NCBI GenBank assembly: GCA_000934455.1 | Contig: KN886482.1 | Coordinates: 63,420 to 86,309, forward strand | Direction: 5' to 3' | Length of the DNA stretch: 22,890 nt | Source: Apostichopus parvimensis | Taxonomy: Eukaryota; Echinodermata; Holothuroidea; Aspidochirotida; Stichopodidae | In this document: positions 1 through 8,161 of the stretch, piece by piece | Layout: each line of letters starts with the position of its first letter | Position numbering within the stretch: position 1 is the stretch's first letter | The notes under the pieces: generated by a model | Database searches by the model: none | Told to the model about the DNA's origin: nothing | What the model saw: only the letters and a program-made list of their open reading frames with translations | Made by a program: the position numbers and the translations under genes

Positions 1-48
1 GGGGGGGGGGCCTGTGCCCCCCGGGCCCCAATGGGCACGACGCCACTG
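1..48. mobile_element. End of a hAT-like nonautonomous element, cut by the window edge
   Basis: The window opens in a G/C-rich stretch ending at 48 in CGACGCCACTG. Read on the other strand this is CAGTGGCGTCG, which resembles the CAGTGGCGGAGC and GGCGTAGGA termini of the other elements in the window. Only one end is visible, so no target-site duplication can be tested. The call rests on terminal similarity and is tentative. Confidence 0.4.
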
Positions 49-1764
49 GAAACACGTAATATACGCCATGCGTACTGAGCAGCTAGCTATGGAAACTATG
101 ACTGTGTAGTATATAATGCCATGTGGCCCATGCCATTACGGGCTAGCTGTTCGTACCCGAGATCACCAAATAAATCGAATCGTTGCTGATAAATACGATT
201 AACATTTGTCGCTTGCCACTTTTTTGCAGTATGTTTTTTAACTAAAATGCGGTCAAATGTTATACCTGTCTTGTTTAATTTGAGAATAACGAACCAAAGT
301 AGTGAATTTTACGTATTGATTCGAAGAGTATGCTTGTCAAAGAGATCTATTTTCTTTACGTGTGCAGTAGATTGTTCACCGCCACAATTCTTTGCAAATC
401 TCGGTCTGGATTTTTCCCCCCTGCGTAGCCAGCTTGTGAATTGGAGATTGCTAAGAAGAGTATATGTTCATCTGGCATTCACCGGCCAGCCATGTAGATG
501 ATGGAGTCTTATACATAAGGTATTAAAAGCCGCTTCAACTCAATTAAGAAGTGGAAACATTGTTTCTGTGTGACTGCAACCACGTGTAAAATATAACTCT
601 ACTACACGCTTGCACCACCCCTCTTCCTCTCCCATCCGGTTTATTCATTCGGTATAGTCATTCTAAGTATTCATTGATGTTTAAACTTTGAACTCAATTC
701 AAGGAAGTGCAAAATTGGAGAGGAAAATATGCTCATAAGGACAGTGTGGATTACCTTATACGAGTATGCTGTCCCTATATATACTGCTGGATATCACCTG
801 TATCGAAAAGTGAATGAAAAAAATCAAACAAACAGTATCCGTGCCAAAGTATTGGTCAAGATAGCAACGATCGTCATGGTGACACTCGTCTTGGCAACAT
901 AAACCTTTGTGAATGAATATCCTTAAGAAAATGGATCACTGTTATTACACGTATTAATATTCAGCTGTTTATCTTAATGATCGCGGATTTAAAGAAAAAA
1001 GACGTAATGATGAATGCCTGTTTGCTCTAAAAAATTGATGGTAACATCAGCTCCTCCGTTTCAGACATTATTGTTAAAAATTTTACTTTTCATGCAGTTT
1101 TACGGTAGGCAACACTGTACCCAATAATAGAACCATGTACTATGTTTACAGTTACAAAATCTATATAATATATCGCCCCATAATAGTCTTCATCTTCACC
1201 ACTTTATTCCATTTAACTCACCCCCCCCCCCCCCCCCACTCTTTCTTTGGTTTCTGTGTGCGCCTCCGGGCATATTGTTGCTATATACGTGATTCAAAAA
1301 GCAAAGAATTTTTGAAACTTTGAAGTTGACAACCAATGATATCGACAGCTGTCGAATGTAATGGTTAATTCTATAGGCTCAGTCATTATTTCTGAGTCAC
1401 TATAAAAGTCACAAGATTAAGGAAATTATTTCTAGTTTGAATCTAAATAGTCGTTACCACGGATGACGTTTATGTGTAGCGCCCTCTATAGATCAAGCAT
1501 AAACGAAATAGTATAACATAAAGTTATATAATCTCTTCCTTCAATTTATACGGTTATACTAAAATGCGTACAATGTAATACCAGCCGGGCAATATGATCT
1601 CCCACTTTTTTATCTCACCAAAATTCCACAGACACGTTGCAATTTTGGCGTAAAATTTGTACAATAATTAATTAAAACACATATGTTAAACTTCTATATC
1701 GAAGCACCCAAATGTTAGTAAGCACATAATGACAACATCGAAATCAACATTTACAACAACTTTC
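49..1764. other. Intergenic DNA without a recognisable gene
   Basis: AT-rich sequence with no convincing coding signal. The short open frames (for example 247-501 and 1135-1323) show no domain, no repeat-family similarity that I recognise, and no splice context. It holds a 17-base C run at 1221-1237 and otherwise nothing I can name. Confidence 0.6.
1221..1237. repeat. Poly-C homopolymer (17 C)
   Basis: An uninterrupted run of 17 C. Similar runs occur at 3455-3475 (21 C), 5578-5594 (17 C) and 5828-5839 (12 C), with 13 G at 7123-7135. Length is prone to sequencing and assembly error. Confidence 0.9.
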
Positions 1765-1970
1765 TGCCCCTTTGAGTATTATTTATATAAAACGTTTTAT
1801 TTTCCAAGGGTAGTGTATCGCCAGATTGGAGGATTGCAAATGTTACTCCTATTTTCAAAAAAGGTACTAGCTCAGCAGGTATTAATTATATCTCCCAGGA
1901 GCTTAACAAGTGTTGCCTGTAAAGTTATGAAGTCTGTTGTTAAGAATTCTGTTCTAAATTATCTCCTTAA

Positions 1971-2326
1971 AGGGAGTGGAGACTCCCGCACAAAGAAACG
2001 TGTGATGCCGGTAATCTGACCTAGTTTCGAATGAGGTGTAACAGAAGTGTTAGACACCACCATCGATCCCAGAAAATACACTCACAGCTTGCTACCGTCG
2101 GTAATTAGACACTAGTGTACAGTAAATACATACAGTTACGGTCAATACCCACAACACAGTGTACATAGCAGCGACGGACATCTCAGGTCTAGATAAAAGA
2201 TAACAAGGTATCACGTTTCATTACTGTTTGCATTTTGTAGCGACAAGAAGAAAACTCCACTTGCAAGCAACGGAAAGTTAACTTTTCAGAGGGCGACACG
2301 CTGTTTGGGGCGTGTCTTCAATGCCT
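1971..2326. mobile_element. 356-bp MITE with TTAA target duplication, inserted in the LINE
   Basis: The element is bordered by TTAA at 1967-1970 and TTAA at 2327-2330. Its ends are imperfect inverted repeats: the left end starts AGGGAGTGGAGACTCCC and the right end, read in reverse complement, starts AGGCATTGAAGACACGCCCC, matching at about 14 of the first 19 positions. It has no coding capacity. TTAA duplication is the hallmark of the piggyBac superfamily, so a piggyBac-type nonautonomous element is the natural reading, although the termini do not begin with the CCC typical of many piggyBac ends. It interrupts the reverse-transcriptase frame exactly between LLK and NQLLNSSQHG. Confidence 0.85.
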
Positions 2327-2659
2327 TTAAGAATCAGTTGTTAAATTCGTCACAGCATGGCTTGCTATACCTAGGTCTTGTGTTTCCCATCTGCTTGGAT
2401 TTCTAGATAATGTAACACAATCTCTTGATTCTACGAGAGTAGTGCAGATGTTGTGTATATCTGGATTTTCAAAAGGCTTTTGACTCAGTCCTGTACTGGG
2501 TAGATTTATGATGAAAACTGGAGCTCTGAGTGTTCATGGGGCATGTGCAAATTGGATTGATGATTGGTTGTCCAACAGGTCTCAAAGAGTTGTTGTGAAT
2601 GGGGAGGTGTCGGCTTCATGGAGGAGTGTTACAAGTGCATGGTGTTCCTCAGGGCTCTG

Positions 2660-2683
2660 TTTTGGGACCCCTTTTGGGACCCC
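2660..2683 (+). repeat. 12-bp tandem duplication inside the LINE fossil
   Basis: TTTTGGGACCCC occurs twice head to tail, within the codons for the conserved VLGPLL stretch of the reverse transcriptase. Four codons are duplicated in frame, most likely by replication slippage after the LINE died. Confidence 0.9.
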
Positions 2684-2703
2684 TTCTCTTCTTAATTTAT
2701 ATA

Positions 2704-2999
2704 CCGGTGCTGTGGCCGAGTGGATAAAGGCGGTAGCATTTGAAGCATCGAGGCTTAGCAATCGGGAGGTTCCGGGTTCGAAATCCGGCCGGGTCATAGT
2801 TAGGTAGGTTTTCCATCCAAAATCAATCTACGATTTTCCCATCTAAAATGACTTTCTAACTAGAAAAGATTCCAAATTTAAGTTAAAATGTTGAATTGGA
2901 AGCCACCCGACGTATAAGTTGTAATCCATATAAGCCTTTAGCGGGTTTCTCCCACAATTGTGGTCGCTTAAGCGTCGTAAAATAAAATGCTGATAATTA
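2704..2999 (+). mobile_element. tRNA-derived SINE inserted in the LINE, 11-bp target duplication
   Basis: An approximately 296-bp insert flanked by the perfect direct repeat TAATTTATATA (2693-2703 and 3000-3010), which splits the reverse-transcriptase codons for LIYIND. The 5' third is tRNA-like (2706-2796) with Pol III A and B boxes. The body (2797-2980) has no coding capacity, and the 3' end is A/T-rich (AATAAAATGCTGATAATTA), as expected for a SINE mobilised by target-primed reverse transcription with LINE enzymes. I do not recognise the family by name. The partner LINE would be suggested by matching the 3' tail. Confidence 0.88.
2706..2796 (+). other. tRNA-like head of the SINE with internal Pol III promoter
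   Basis: The A box TGGCCGAGTGG is at 2713-2723 and a B-box-like GGTTCGAAATC at 2775-2785. The T stem CCGGG/TCCGG closes with one G-T pair and a seven-base TTCGAAA loop. The D arm GCC/GGC is intact and the spacing implies a long variable arm, so the ancestor was probably a class II tRNA (Ser or Leu type). The acceptor stem has at least two mismatches and the anticodon stem is poor, so this is not a functional tRNA gene. Confidence 0.8.
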
Positions 3000-3319
3000 T
3001 AATTTATATAAATGACATTGATGTTGGTGTGACTTCTAATATTTGCAAGTTTGCTGATGATACCAAGCTTTATAGAAAGGTTGATGACATCCAAGATTGA
3101 TCTCATTCGGCAGGGTGATTTAGACAAGCAAGTTGGCAAATGTCTTTTATTAATGTTAGTAAGCGTGAAGTAGTCCATCTTGGGTACAAAAAAATCATTC
3201 AATCACCCAGCGCGTCGGTACGTAAGCTCATCTGACGCGTTCGCAGCTTGTGAGCGATTTCAAGAGATCATGTAACTTAATTCAGAGATCGCTAAACAGT
3301 GCAGATCACGAACATTATT

Positions 3320-3376
3320 ACACAGAGCCTTATATATCTTTATCTACATCTCTGTCGTATATCTACGGCTCTGTGT
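3320..3376. repeat. Inverted repeat, 10-bp perfect arms
   Basis: ACACAGAGCC (3320-3329) is matched by its reverse complement GGCTCTGTGT (3367-3376). The intervening 37 bases are TAT-rich and continue the symmetry imperfectly. No direct repeats flank it. It could be a MITE end or foldback remnant. Confidence 0.6.
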
Positions 3377-3379
3377 TTG

Positions 3380-3419
3380 ACCATGACTAGAGTTCCTTTA
3401 TAGGAACTCTAACCATGAC
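3380..3419. mobile_element. 24-bp palindrome flanked by 8-bp direct repeats
   Basis: TAGAGTTCCT (3388-3397), a four-base loop, then AGGAACTCTA (3402-3411) form a perfect palindrome with 10-bp arms. It is abutted on both sides by ACCATGAC (3380-3387 and 3412-3419). An 8-bp duplication next to inverted ends starting TAGAG fits the hAT pattern (YARNG ends). The insert is far smaller than a usual MITE. Origin as a collapsed hAT-type element is inferred. Confidence 0.6.
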
Positions 3420-3454
3420 CTATTGACAGCGCCGTCCTTTTAAAACGCTGACAA

Positions 3455-3475
3455 CCCCCCCCCCCCCCCCCCCCC
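3455..3475. repeat. Poly-C homopolymer (21 C)
   Basis: The longest homopolymer in the window. It is flanked by unique sequence and no element boundary is evident. Confidence 0.9.
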
Positions 3476-3859
3476 AATTGGAGTACCATAGAACAATATA
3501 CATCTGTGGAAAATGCAGTAGCTTCATTTTGCATCAGTTGTAAAAAGAGGGAAAACCCATACCTAGGCAACATAACATGCATAGGCCTATATTCATTCTG
3601 CCTAAATCATCTCTTTCATTATTTATCAGACTGCGTTGCCAGTTTTCCTGTAACTCAACCGGCTCAATTGGCGTAGTGTATATGCACGCTACTATAACTA
3701 ATGTCTTACGCGTCTAGATGGACTTGTTGCCATGGGGATGTTTCGCACACGGCATTTAGGTACCATCAGGCTGGAGGGTCACCAAGGATATCAGGGTGAA
3801 TAGTGAATACTGGGGTCACCAAGCAACACAGTTTGAATACCTGGCAGGACGGTTTAGAC

Positions 3860-3960
3860 TGAGGTGACCAGACGTCCCCGATTTTCGGGGACAGTCCACG
3901 ATTCAAATGTTTCTTTCCCGATTAACAAGTGTCCCCGAAAATGTCCCAAATTAAACAACA
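3860..3960. repeat. GTGACCAGACGTCCCC-type dispersed repeat fragment
   Basis: Begins GGTGACCAGACGTCCCCG and contains a palindrome, GTCCCCGA (3874-3881) and TCGGGGAC (3885-3892), then related GTCCCCGAAAATGTCCC sequence near 3931. This wording resembles dispersed repeats I have seen in several animal genomes, but I cannot name the family and see no second end. Confidence 0.45.
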
Positions 3961-4678
3961 AGTCCCTAAAATTTTGAAATACGACATTTTATTCACAACA
4001 GATTTAGAAACGTTGCAAATCTGCATTCCTGCCCGTTATACTTTAATTACACGTCATTAAAACCCCATAGATGTACACAAATACCTCGCACAGACGATCG
4101 CAGCGATTGAAACAAGAACTACTATGATGTAGGGTAAGCCTATCCTACTACATACACGGAGTAACATATACGTGACAGTGTTTCCTACGACATAGCAAGT
4201 CGTGTTACTACAATGCTCACATATAAGCCTAAACACTTGCTTATGTCACGTCTGCATGTGCTCTACCAGACACGCACTTTTTCCTCAATGGGGAGAGACC
4301 GTTCCCCAGGCCGCACATTCCACCTTTAACATTTTAATCCCAGATTCCTATATTAAAAAAAAGATCACCTTAGTCCAGACCATATCATCATAATTGCTAT
4401 GGCGAAGATACGAAGTTTCCTAATTTGGGGATAATTTGATTTAGCACAACTTGATTTACTAAAGCTGTCTGGCGCTATGTTATAGCATAATCAACATCAG
4501 ACGTTCAACCTGAGGCTTGAAGGTTTACAAATTATAGTAGTCCTGTAGGCAGACAGGACGATGGTGTCCTAATTTCGTTCATGGCACGAATTCCTACAGT
4601 GCCTTACGAACCCTAAAGTCACTGTAACTCTAATCATATAGTTATGGCCCCATCCCATACACTCACCGCGGTATATAT

Positions 4679-4706
4679 GGGCTACCGTAACCATATACGG
4701 CAGCCC
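4679..4706. repeat. Hairpin with 11-bp arms (one mismatch)
   Basis: GGGCTACCGTA (4679-4689) and TACGGCAGCCC (4696-4706) pair at 10 of 11 positions around a six-base loop. There are no flanking direct repeats. Confidence 0.55.
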
Positions 4707-5136
4707 AATTTCCAATACCAACCATCAATGTTTTCCGTTTTCTTTTCTTTTCAGTTTTAAATAAATAGGGATTATGCGTTGAGCTAACTTTATTGTTTCG
4801 TGCTGTACAAATAACCAGGTGCACGGAATATAATTTAAAAGTCAGACACCACTCCCCTGCAGGACATCAGAAAAACTACAGGAGTCGCGATATAGTTATA
4901 CATTTGAAATAAGTTTTTGCCTCGACGTGTGACCTATTATGCAGTCACGCATATAGCCTCATGTGAATCCATAAAAATACTCATATGTAATGGCCCCAAA
5001 ACTGATCAGCAACCGAAATCATGCAAGTATTTCGTACCCGACTGACTCGCTCGAATATACTTCCTCTTGTAGACAGATTTTTACAAAAAAAAAGTACATT
5101 TCTCACACAAGGGCCTCCTATAATGGACACGATCTG

Positions 5137-5195
5137 ATTGGCCTATATTATATAACAGTGTGATTGGTTATATGACAATTAGACTTATGACGTCA
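5137..5195. promoter_or_regulatory. CCAAT-box pair and full CRE palindrome
   Basis: Two inverted CCAAT boxes (ATTGG at 5137-5141 and 5163-5167) lie close to a perfect cAMP-response element TGACGTCA at 5188-5195. Read on the minus strand the order is CRE, CCAAT, CCAAT, as in some animal core promoters. No transcript start or downstream gene is visible, so promoter function is only a possibility, and the cluster may belong to a repeat. Confidence 0.3.
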
Positions 5196-5220
5196 CATCA
5201 CAGTTACCCACCTTTTCTTA

Positions 5221-5257
5221 GTTACATCAGGGAGTTGTAACAACTCCCTGGTTACAT
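5221..5257. mobile_element. 23-bp palindrome flanked by 7-bp direct repeats
   Basis: CAGGGAGTTG (5228-5237), TAA, CAACTCCCTG (5241-5250) form a perfect 10-bp-arm palindrome, abutted on both sides by GTTACAT (5221-5227, 5251-5257). The CAGGG end matches the hAT YARNG terminus, but the duplication is 7 bp rather than 8. Same layout as 3380-3419 and 16125-16173. Confidence 0.55.
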
Positions 5258-5504
5258 ATAGCGTGCTATACATCCTTATAAAACGAAACACGCAATATGG
5301 CATATGCTCCTATATGCGTAAGCTTATCCACCCCTTCCCCCTCCCTCCAAAACAATGTGCATTTCAACAATACGTATATATCATGCGACCTATAACATTG
5401 CATAGTGATTTGTATTGTCCGTTGACGACAAACCATGTACAACGGGAGGCACAACATTGATTGGTACAGAGCGCGCGTGGAAAGTTCTCATTATAACAAA
5501 GGAT

Positions 5505-5867
5505 CAAGGGCGTAGGAACCGGGGGTGCTGGGGGCGCCAGCCCCCCCAGTGAAAAATATGGGGGCGGAAGTATCATTCCCCCCCCCCCCCCCCCGCTTCG
5601 CAAGTCAGAAAACCCCTTTTTCATTTCCAAATGAGAACAAAATCTCATTTAGAGCACCAAATTGCATTTAAGGCCAGGTGAAAATGCAAAATTATTTACA
5701 AAATGGAGTGGGTGTTGAAATGTGCTATATTGCACCAAATTGCATCTGAGGCCACCTGGAAATGCAAAAAAAGGGGGGACACCCCCTCCTCTTAGACCCC
5801 TCCCCAAGGCCGGCCATCAGTCTTCAGCCCCCCCCCCCCTCACTCAAAGTACCCTCCTACGCCACTG
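5505..5867. mobile_element. Nonautonomous hAT-like element with GGCGTAGGA ends
   Basis: The left end CAAGGGCGTAGGA (5505-5517) is matched by the reverse complement of the right end, CAGTGGCGTAGGA (5855-5867), at 11 of 13 positions. The interior is noncoding, with C runs at 5578-5594 and 5828-5839 and an internal imperfect duplication: GCACCAAATTGCATTTAAGG near 5654 recurs as GCACCAAATTGCATCTGAGG near 5734. The flanks are only weakly similar, so a target-site duplication is not demonstrated and the element may be old. Confidence 0.65.
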
Positions 5868-6775
5868 ACAGGAATACAAACAAATTCACGATCACCGTTC
5901 TGAGACAATTTTCTTCGGATACACCATGCACATGCAGGAAACCTCTTGGTCTATCAAGTTTGTGTTACCCGTCCAGTGGCATGTTCAAAGGCGTGTGTGT
6001 GTGGGGAGGAGTGGGGGAAACTTCACCGACCGACATAGACATAGGGGCAAGAAACTTTATGGAGCTGCCAAAGGCGGATCCATGGTTTCATAAAAGACGG
6101 GGTTGTTGAAGCCGACTCCAATGCAGTCGATATTGGGGTTCTCACCCATACAAATAAAGATTTTATACTTATAAATGGTGAATTTTTAGACATATTGTAG
6201 GCTATGAAGTAGGTATATATAGGGAGGATAAAAGCTAGGGTGTGCTGATGACAACAAAGTTTTGTGTGAGGGGTACACTCAACATCCTGGATCCGCACCT
6301 CAGGGCGTCCCAGTGTGCCCGGAGGATATCTAATTCTACCGGCGGCTGAATGTAAAATATCCCTCGACGGAACATTTTCCACCCGGTTGACAATGGAATT
6401 GTGGACCATTCCCCCGTTCCCTCCGCATATAGGGAAGACCATTGTACCGATACTTACCCATTCCCATCCGACGTCCTGTCCCACCACCCACCCCCTCTCC
6501 ACTCCAACCCGAACCAGATACAAGGCACATAAGCCATAGGAAATATACATGGTGTACCCAGATGATCTTTATTTGTGCATCTTGACTGGCATGGGTATAC
6601 GTGCGATGGTTGTAAAAGTTTGTATTATGGGATTCTATATTTGAAAGTCAGGGACTGATTTCACGGATTTAGAATTGTAATTTCTTCGATCAATAGCTTT
6701 GTTCAATACCATAGTCGACAAGCTTTCAAATGATCTCCATCAGCCCTGGCTCATGGGTAGCCTATATGTATACAA
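5868..6775. other. Intergenic DNA, no gene seen
   Basis: Overlapping short frames on both strands here (for example 6023-6550 minus and 6315-6539 plus) have low-complexity Pro/Gly-rich or mixed composition and no domain I recognise. I treat them as chance. Confidence 0.55.
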
Positions 6776-7182
6776 CTTGTGGTCAGTGGCGGAGCTAGGG
6801 GTATTGGTCAGGGGGTCGAGAATGGTCTGTATAGGGGCGCTTTCGACACTATCTAAGCGGAGCGCCACCACAGGTTGGCGCGGAGCGTAAATAATTTTTT
6901 TTTTAAGTAAAGATACGCCCTATAGATCGCCGGAAATGACCCTTTCCGGGCCTTGCTAATTTGCAGATCAACGAAGAATAAATAGGTGTCAGAAAATTAC
7001 ACCAACTAAATGTGACAAATGTCAATAGGTAGATGAGAGCGCAAAAAAAAGTCAATAATCGCGAATAAGTAAAAAGTGGTAAAAACCTGAAAAGGGCGCC
7101 AGCAGTCCATTTGAGTCCGTCAGGGGGGGGGGGGGCATCCGCCCCACCCCGACTGTATGGACGCTCCGCCACTGCTTGTGGT
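6776..7182 (+). mobile_element. hAT-like MITE with 12-bp inverted repeats and 8-bp target duplication
   Basis: The element proper spans 6784-7174 (391 bp). Its ends are the perfect inverted repeats CAGTGGCGGAGC and GCTCCGCCACTG, and it is flanked by CTTGTGGT at 6776-6783 and 7175-7182. An 8-bp duplication together with a CAGTG terminus (YARNG) fits the hAT superfamily. It is noncoding. A second copy lies inverted at 10948-11559. Compared with that copy this one carries about 57 extra bases near 6955-7011, between GGGCCTT and GTGACAAATG, and a 13-G run at 7123-7135. Confidence 0.92.
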
Positions 7183-7262
7183 TGCGAGGAATGAGTTTAG
7201 GGAGACCTCTCCTATAATTTACGTTATGTTCAATTGCAATACCCTCCGACGTTCCCCCGCAC

Positions 7263-7330
7263 CAGTTCTCTCGCAGTGTCAGTTCTCACGCAGTGTCAGT
7301 TCTCTCGCAGTGCGAGTTCTCTCGCATTGC
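7263..7330. repeat. 17-bp minisatellite, four copies
   Basis: Four head-to-tail copies of CAGTTCTCTCGCAGTGT and variants (7263-7279, 7280-7296, 7297-7313, 7314-7330). Copies 1 and 2 differ at one base, copy 3 at its last base, and copy 4 at several. Confidence 0.9.
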
Positions 7331-7692
7331 CGAGATTCGAACTAGGCCAACATTTCGTATTCAACGCGCTCTTTCTGTAATAGGGCTGCCAGTAAAGAAG
7401 GCCTATTGGAGAAAATAATCGTGAACAGGTGAGAGAAGATCGGAAAATCAGAAAACTTTACTCTCTGGGGGCATGTATGCATATGTTTCATGTAAACGTC
7501 TTCTATATTGCTCTTAAATTTGTATATACTAAATGAATTTCTGAATTAAGCATCCCAATGAAATTTCCTATACTGAACCAGTCGCAATACATGACTGTGA
7601 ACATTTATATGTATATGAATTGAAGAAAAAAAAAAATTGATAAAAAATAAAACGTAAAATTGGCAGCATAAAATGAGATATGGGGCCTAAGT

Positions 7693-7977
7693 CGCATATT
7701 TATTGTAGTGCGCGCTACAATATTGGCATCACTGGCCAAGTGAACGATACCTACAAGACTGGACGTTGAAACTTAAAGTTTCATATAGCCTCTGTACATT
7801 TGCAGTTTCAGGGGCTATAGCTGCGTAGCCAACTTATTCTGAGCCTGTCACGACGCTCACTTTGTAGGTACCTACAATATGACTGTACTCCCTGGTGTGA
7901 TGTCCACCCAAAAAATAAGGCCATGAACAACCGACAAGTTCTTCATACAAACACTCCGCGCGCACTATAATACTGCG
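7693..7977. repeat. Possible MITE: imperfect inverted repeats 285 bp apart
   Basis: CGCATATTTATTGTAGTGCG (starting 7693) and, reversed, CGCAGTATTATAGTGCGCGC (ending 7977) share most of about 20 positions. The left arm also folds on itself: TATTGTAG (7701-7708) with CTACAATA (7715-7722). No target-site duplication was identified, so the outer borders are uncertain. Confidence 0.35.
7862..7877. repeat. 16-bp perfect palindrome
   Basis: TTGTAGGTACCTACAA is fully self-complementary without a loop. Related words (CCTACAAG near 7750) occur inside the same possible MITE. Confidence 0.6.
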
Positions 7978-8161
7978 TATTTGCAGGCAAATGCAGTTCT
8001 AGTTATTTAAGGGCCTTGCTAACATTTTGATCACATATCAAAATCATTTAGAGCTGTACTTTTTTATGCATTTCTTCAGTCTGTCCAATATTCATCAGTT
8101 GCAATTTGTATGCTGTCTGTCACCTTATTATTTATTGTTGGTGTAGAGTAATGGTACCTAG

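Larger units (their letters stand above)
1765..3190 (+). pseudogene. Degenerate CR1-like LINE reverse transcriptase with two nested insertions
   Basis: Fossil of a non-LTR retrotransposon reverse transcriptase, read in shifting frames. In order: the DWRIANVTPIFKKG block at 1824-1865, SLTSVACKVM-like residues, NSSQHG after the first insertion, the palm motif A LDFQKAFDSV at 2461-2490, WIDDWLSNRSQRVVVNGE, GVPQGSVLGP at 2641-2670, LIYIND, and the catalytic FADD at 3050-3061, then SKREVVHLGY near 3170. No endonuclease domain is visible upstream, so the copy is 5'-truncated. Frameshifts, stops (for example near 2405) and a 12-bp tandem duplication make it inactive. The protein is interrupted at 1971-2326 by a TTAA-flanked MITE and at 2704-2999 by a SINE; both gaps close in frame when the insert and one target duplicate are ignored. 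CR1 or a close relative is inferred from motif wording; the exact clade is not certain. Confidence 0.88.
3191..3859. other. Noncoding stretch with hairpins and a poly-C run
   Basis: After the LINE fossil no coding signal remains. The stretch holds an inverted repeat (3320-3376), a palindromic micro-insertion (3380-3419), 21 C at 3455-3475, and GGGTCACCAAG repeated about 36 bp apart near 3777 and 3813. Confidence 0.6.
3961..5220. other. Intergenic DNA, no gene seen
   Basis: No supported coding region. The short frames 4202-4393 and 5263-5460 lack any recognisable feature. The stretch holds a hairpin at 4679-4706 and a CCAAT/CRE-like cluster at 5137-5195. Confidence 0.6.
7331..8161. other. Noncoding stretch with inverted repeats
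   Basis: No coding signal. It includes a possible MITE (7693-7977) and the palindrome TTGTAGGTACCTACAA at 7862-7877. Confidence 0.55.

Noticed and set aside
247..501. An 84-codon frame near the window start
   Set aside because: No recognised domain, no splice signal and no supporting context.
2706..2796. A functional tRNA gene
   Set aside because: The acceptor stem has mismatches, the anticodon stem does not pair well, and the sequence sits at the 5' end of an insert with an 11-bp target duplication. It is the head of a SINE.
3320..3376. A further insertion with direct repeats
   Set aside because: The inverted arms are good but the sequences outside them do not match, so it is listed only as an inverted repeat.
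6023..6550. A 175-codon frame on the minus strand as a gene
   Set aside because: It overlaps other frames of similar quality on both strands, has no domain or splice support, and its composition follows local base composition.
7263..7330. A CRISPR-like array
   Set aside because: The 17-bp units are contiguous with no spacers, and the window is eukaryotic. It is a minisatellite.
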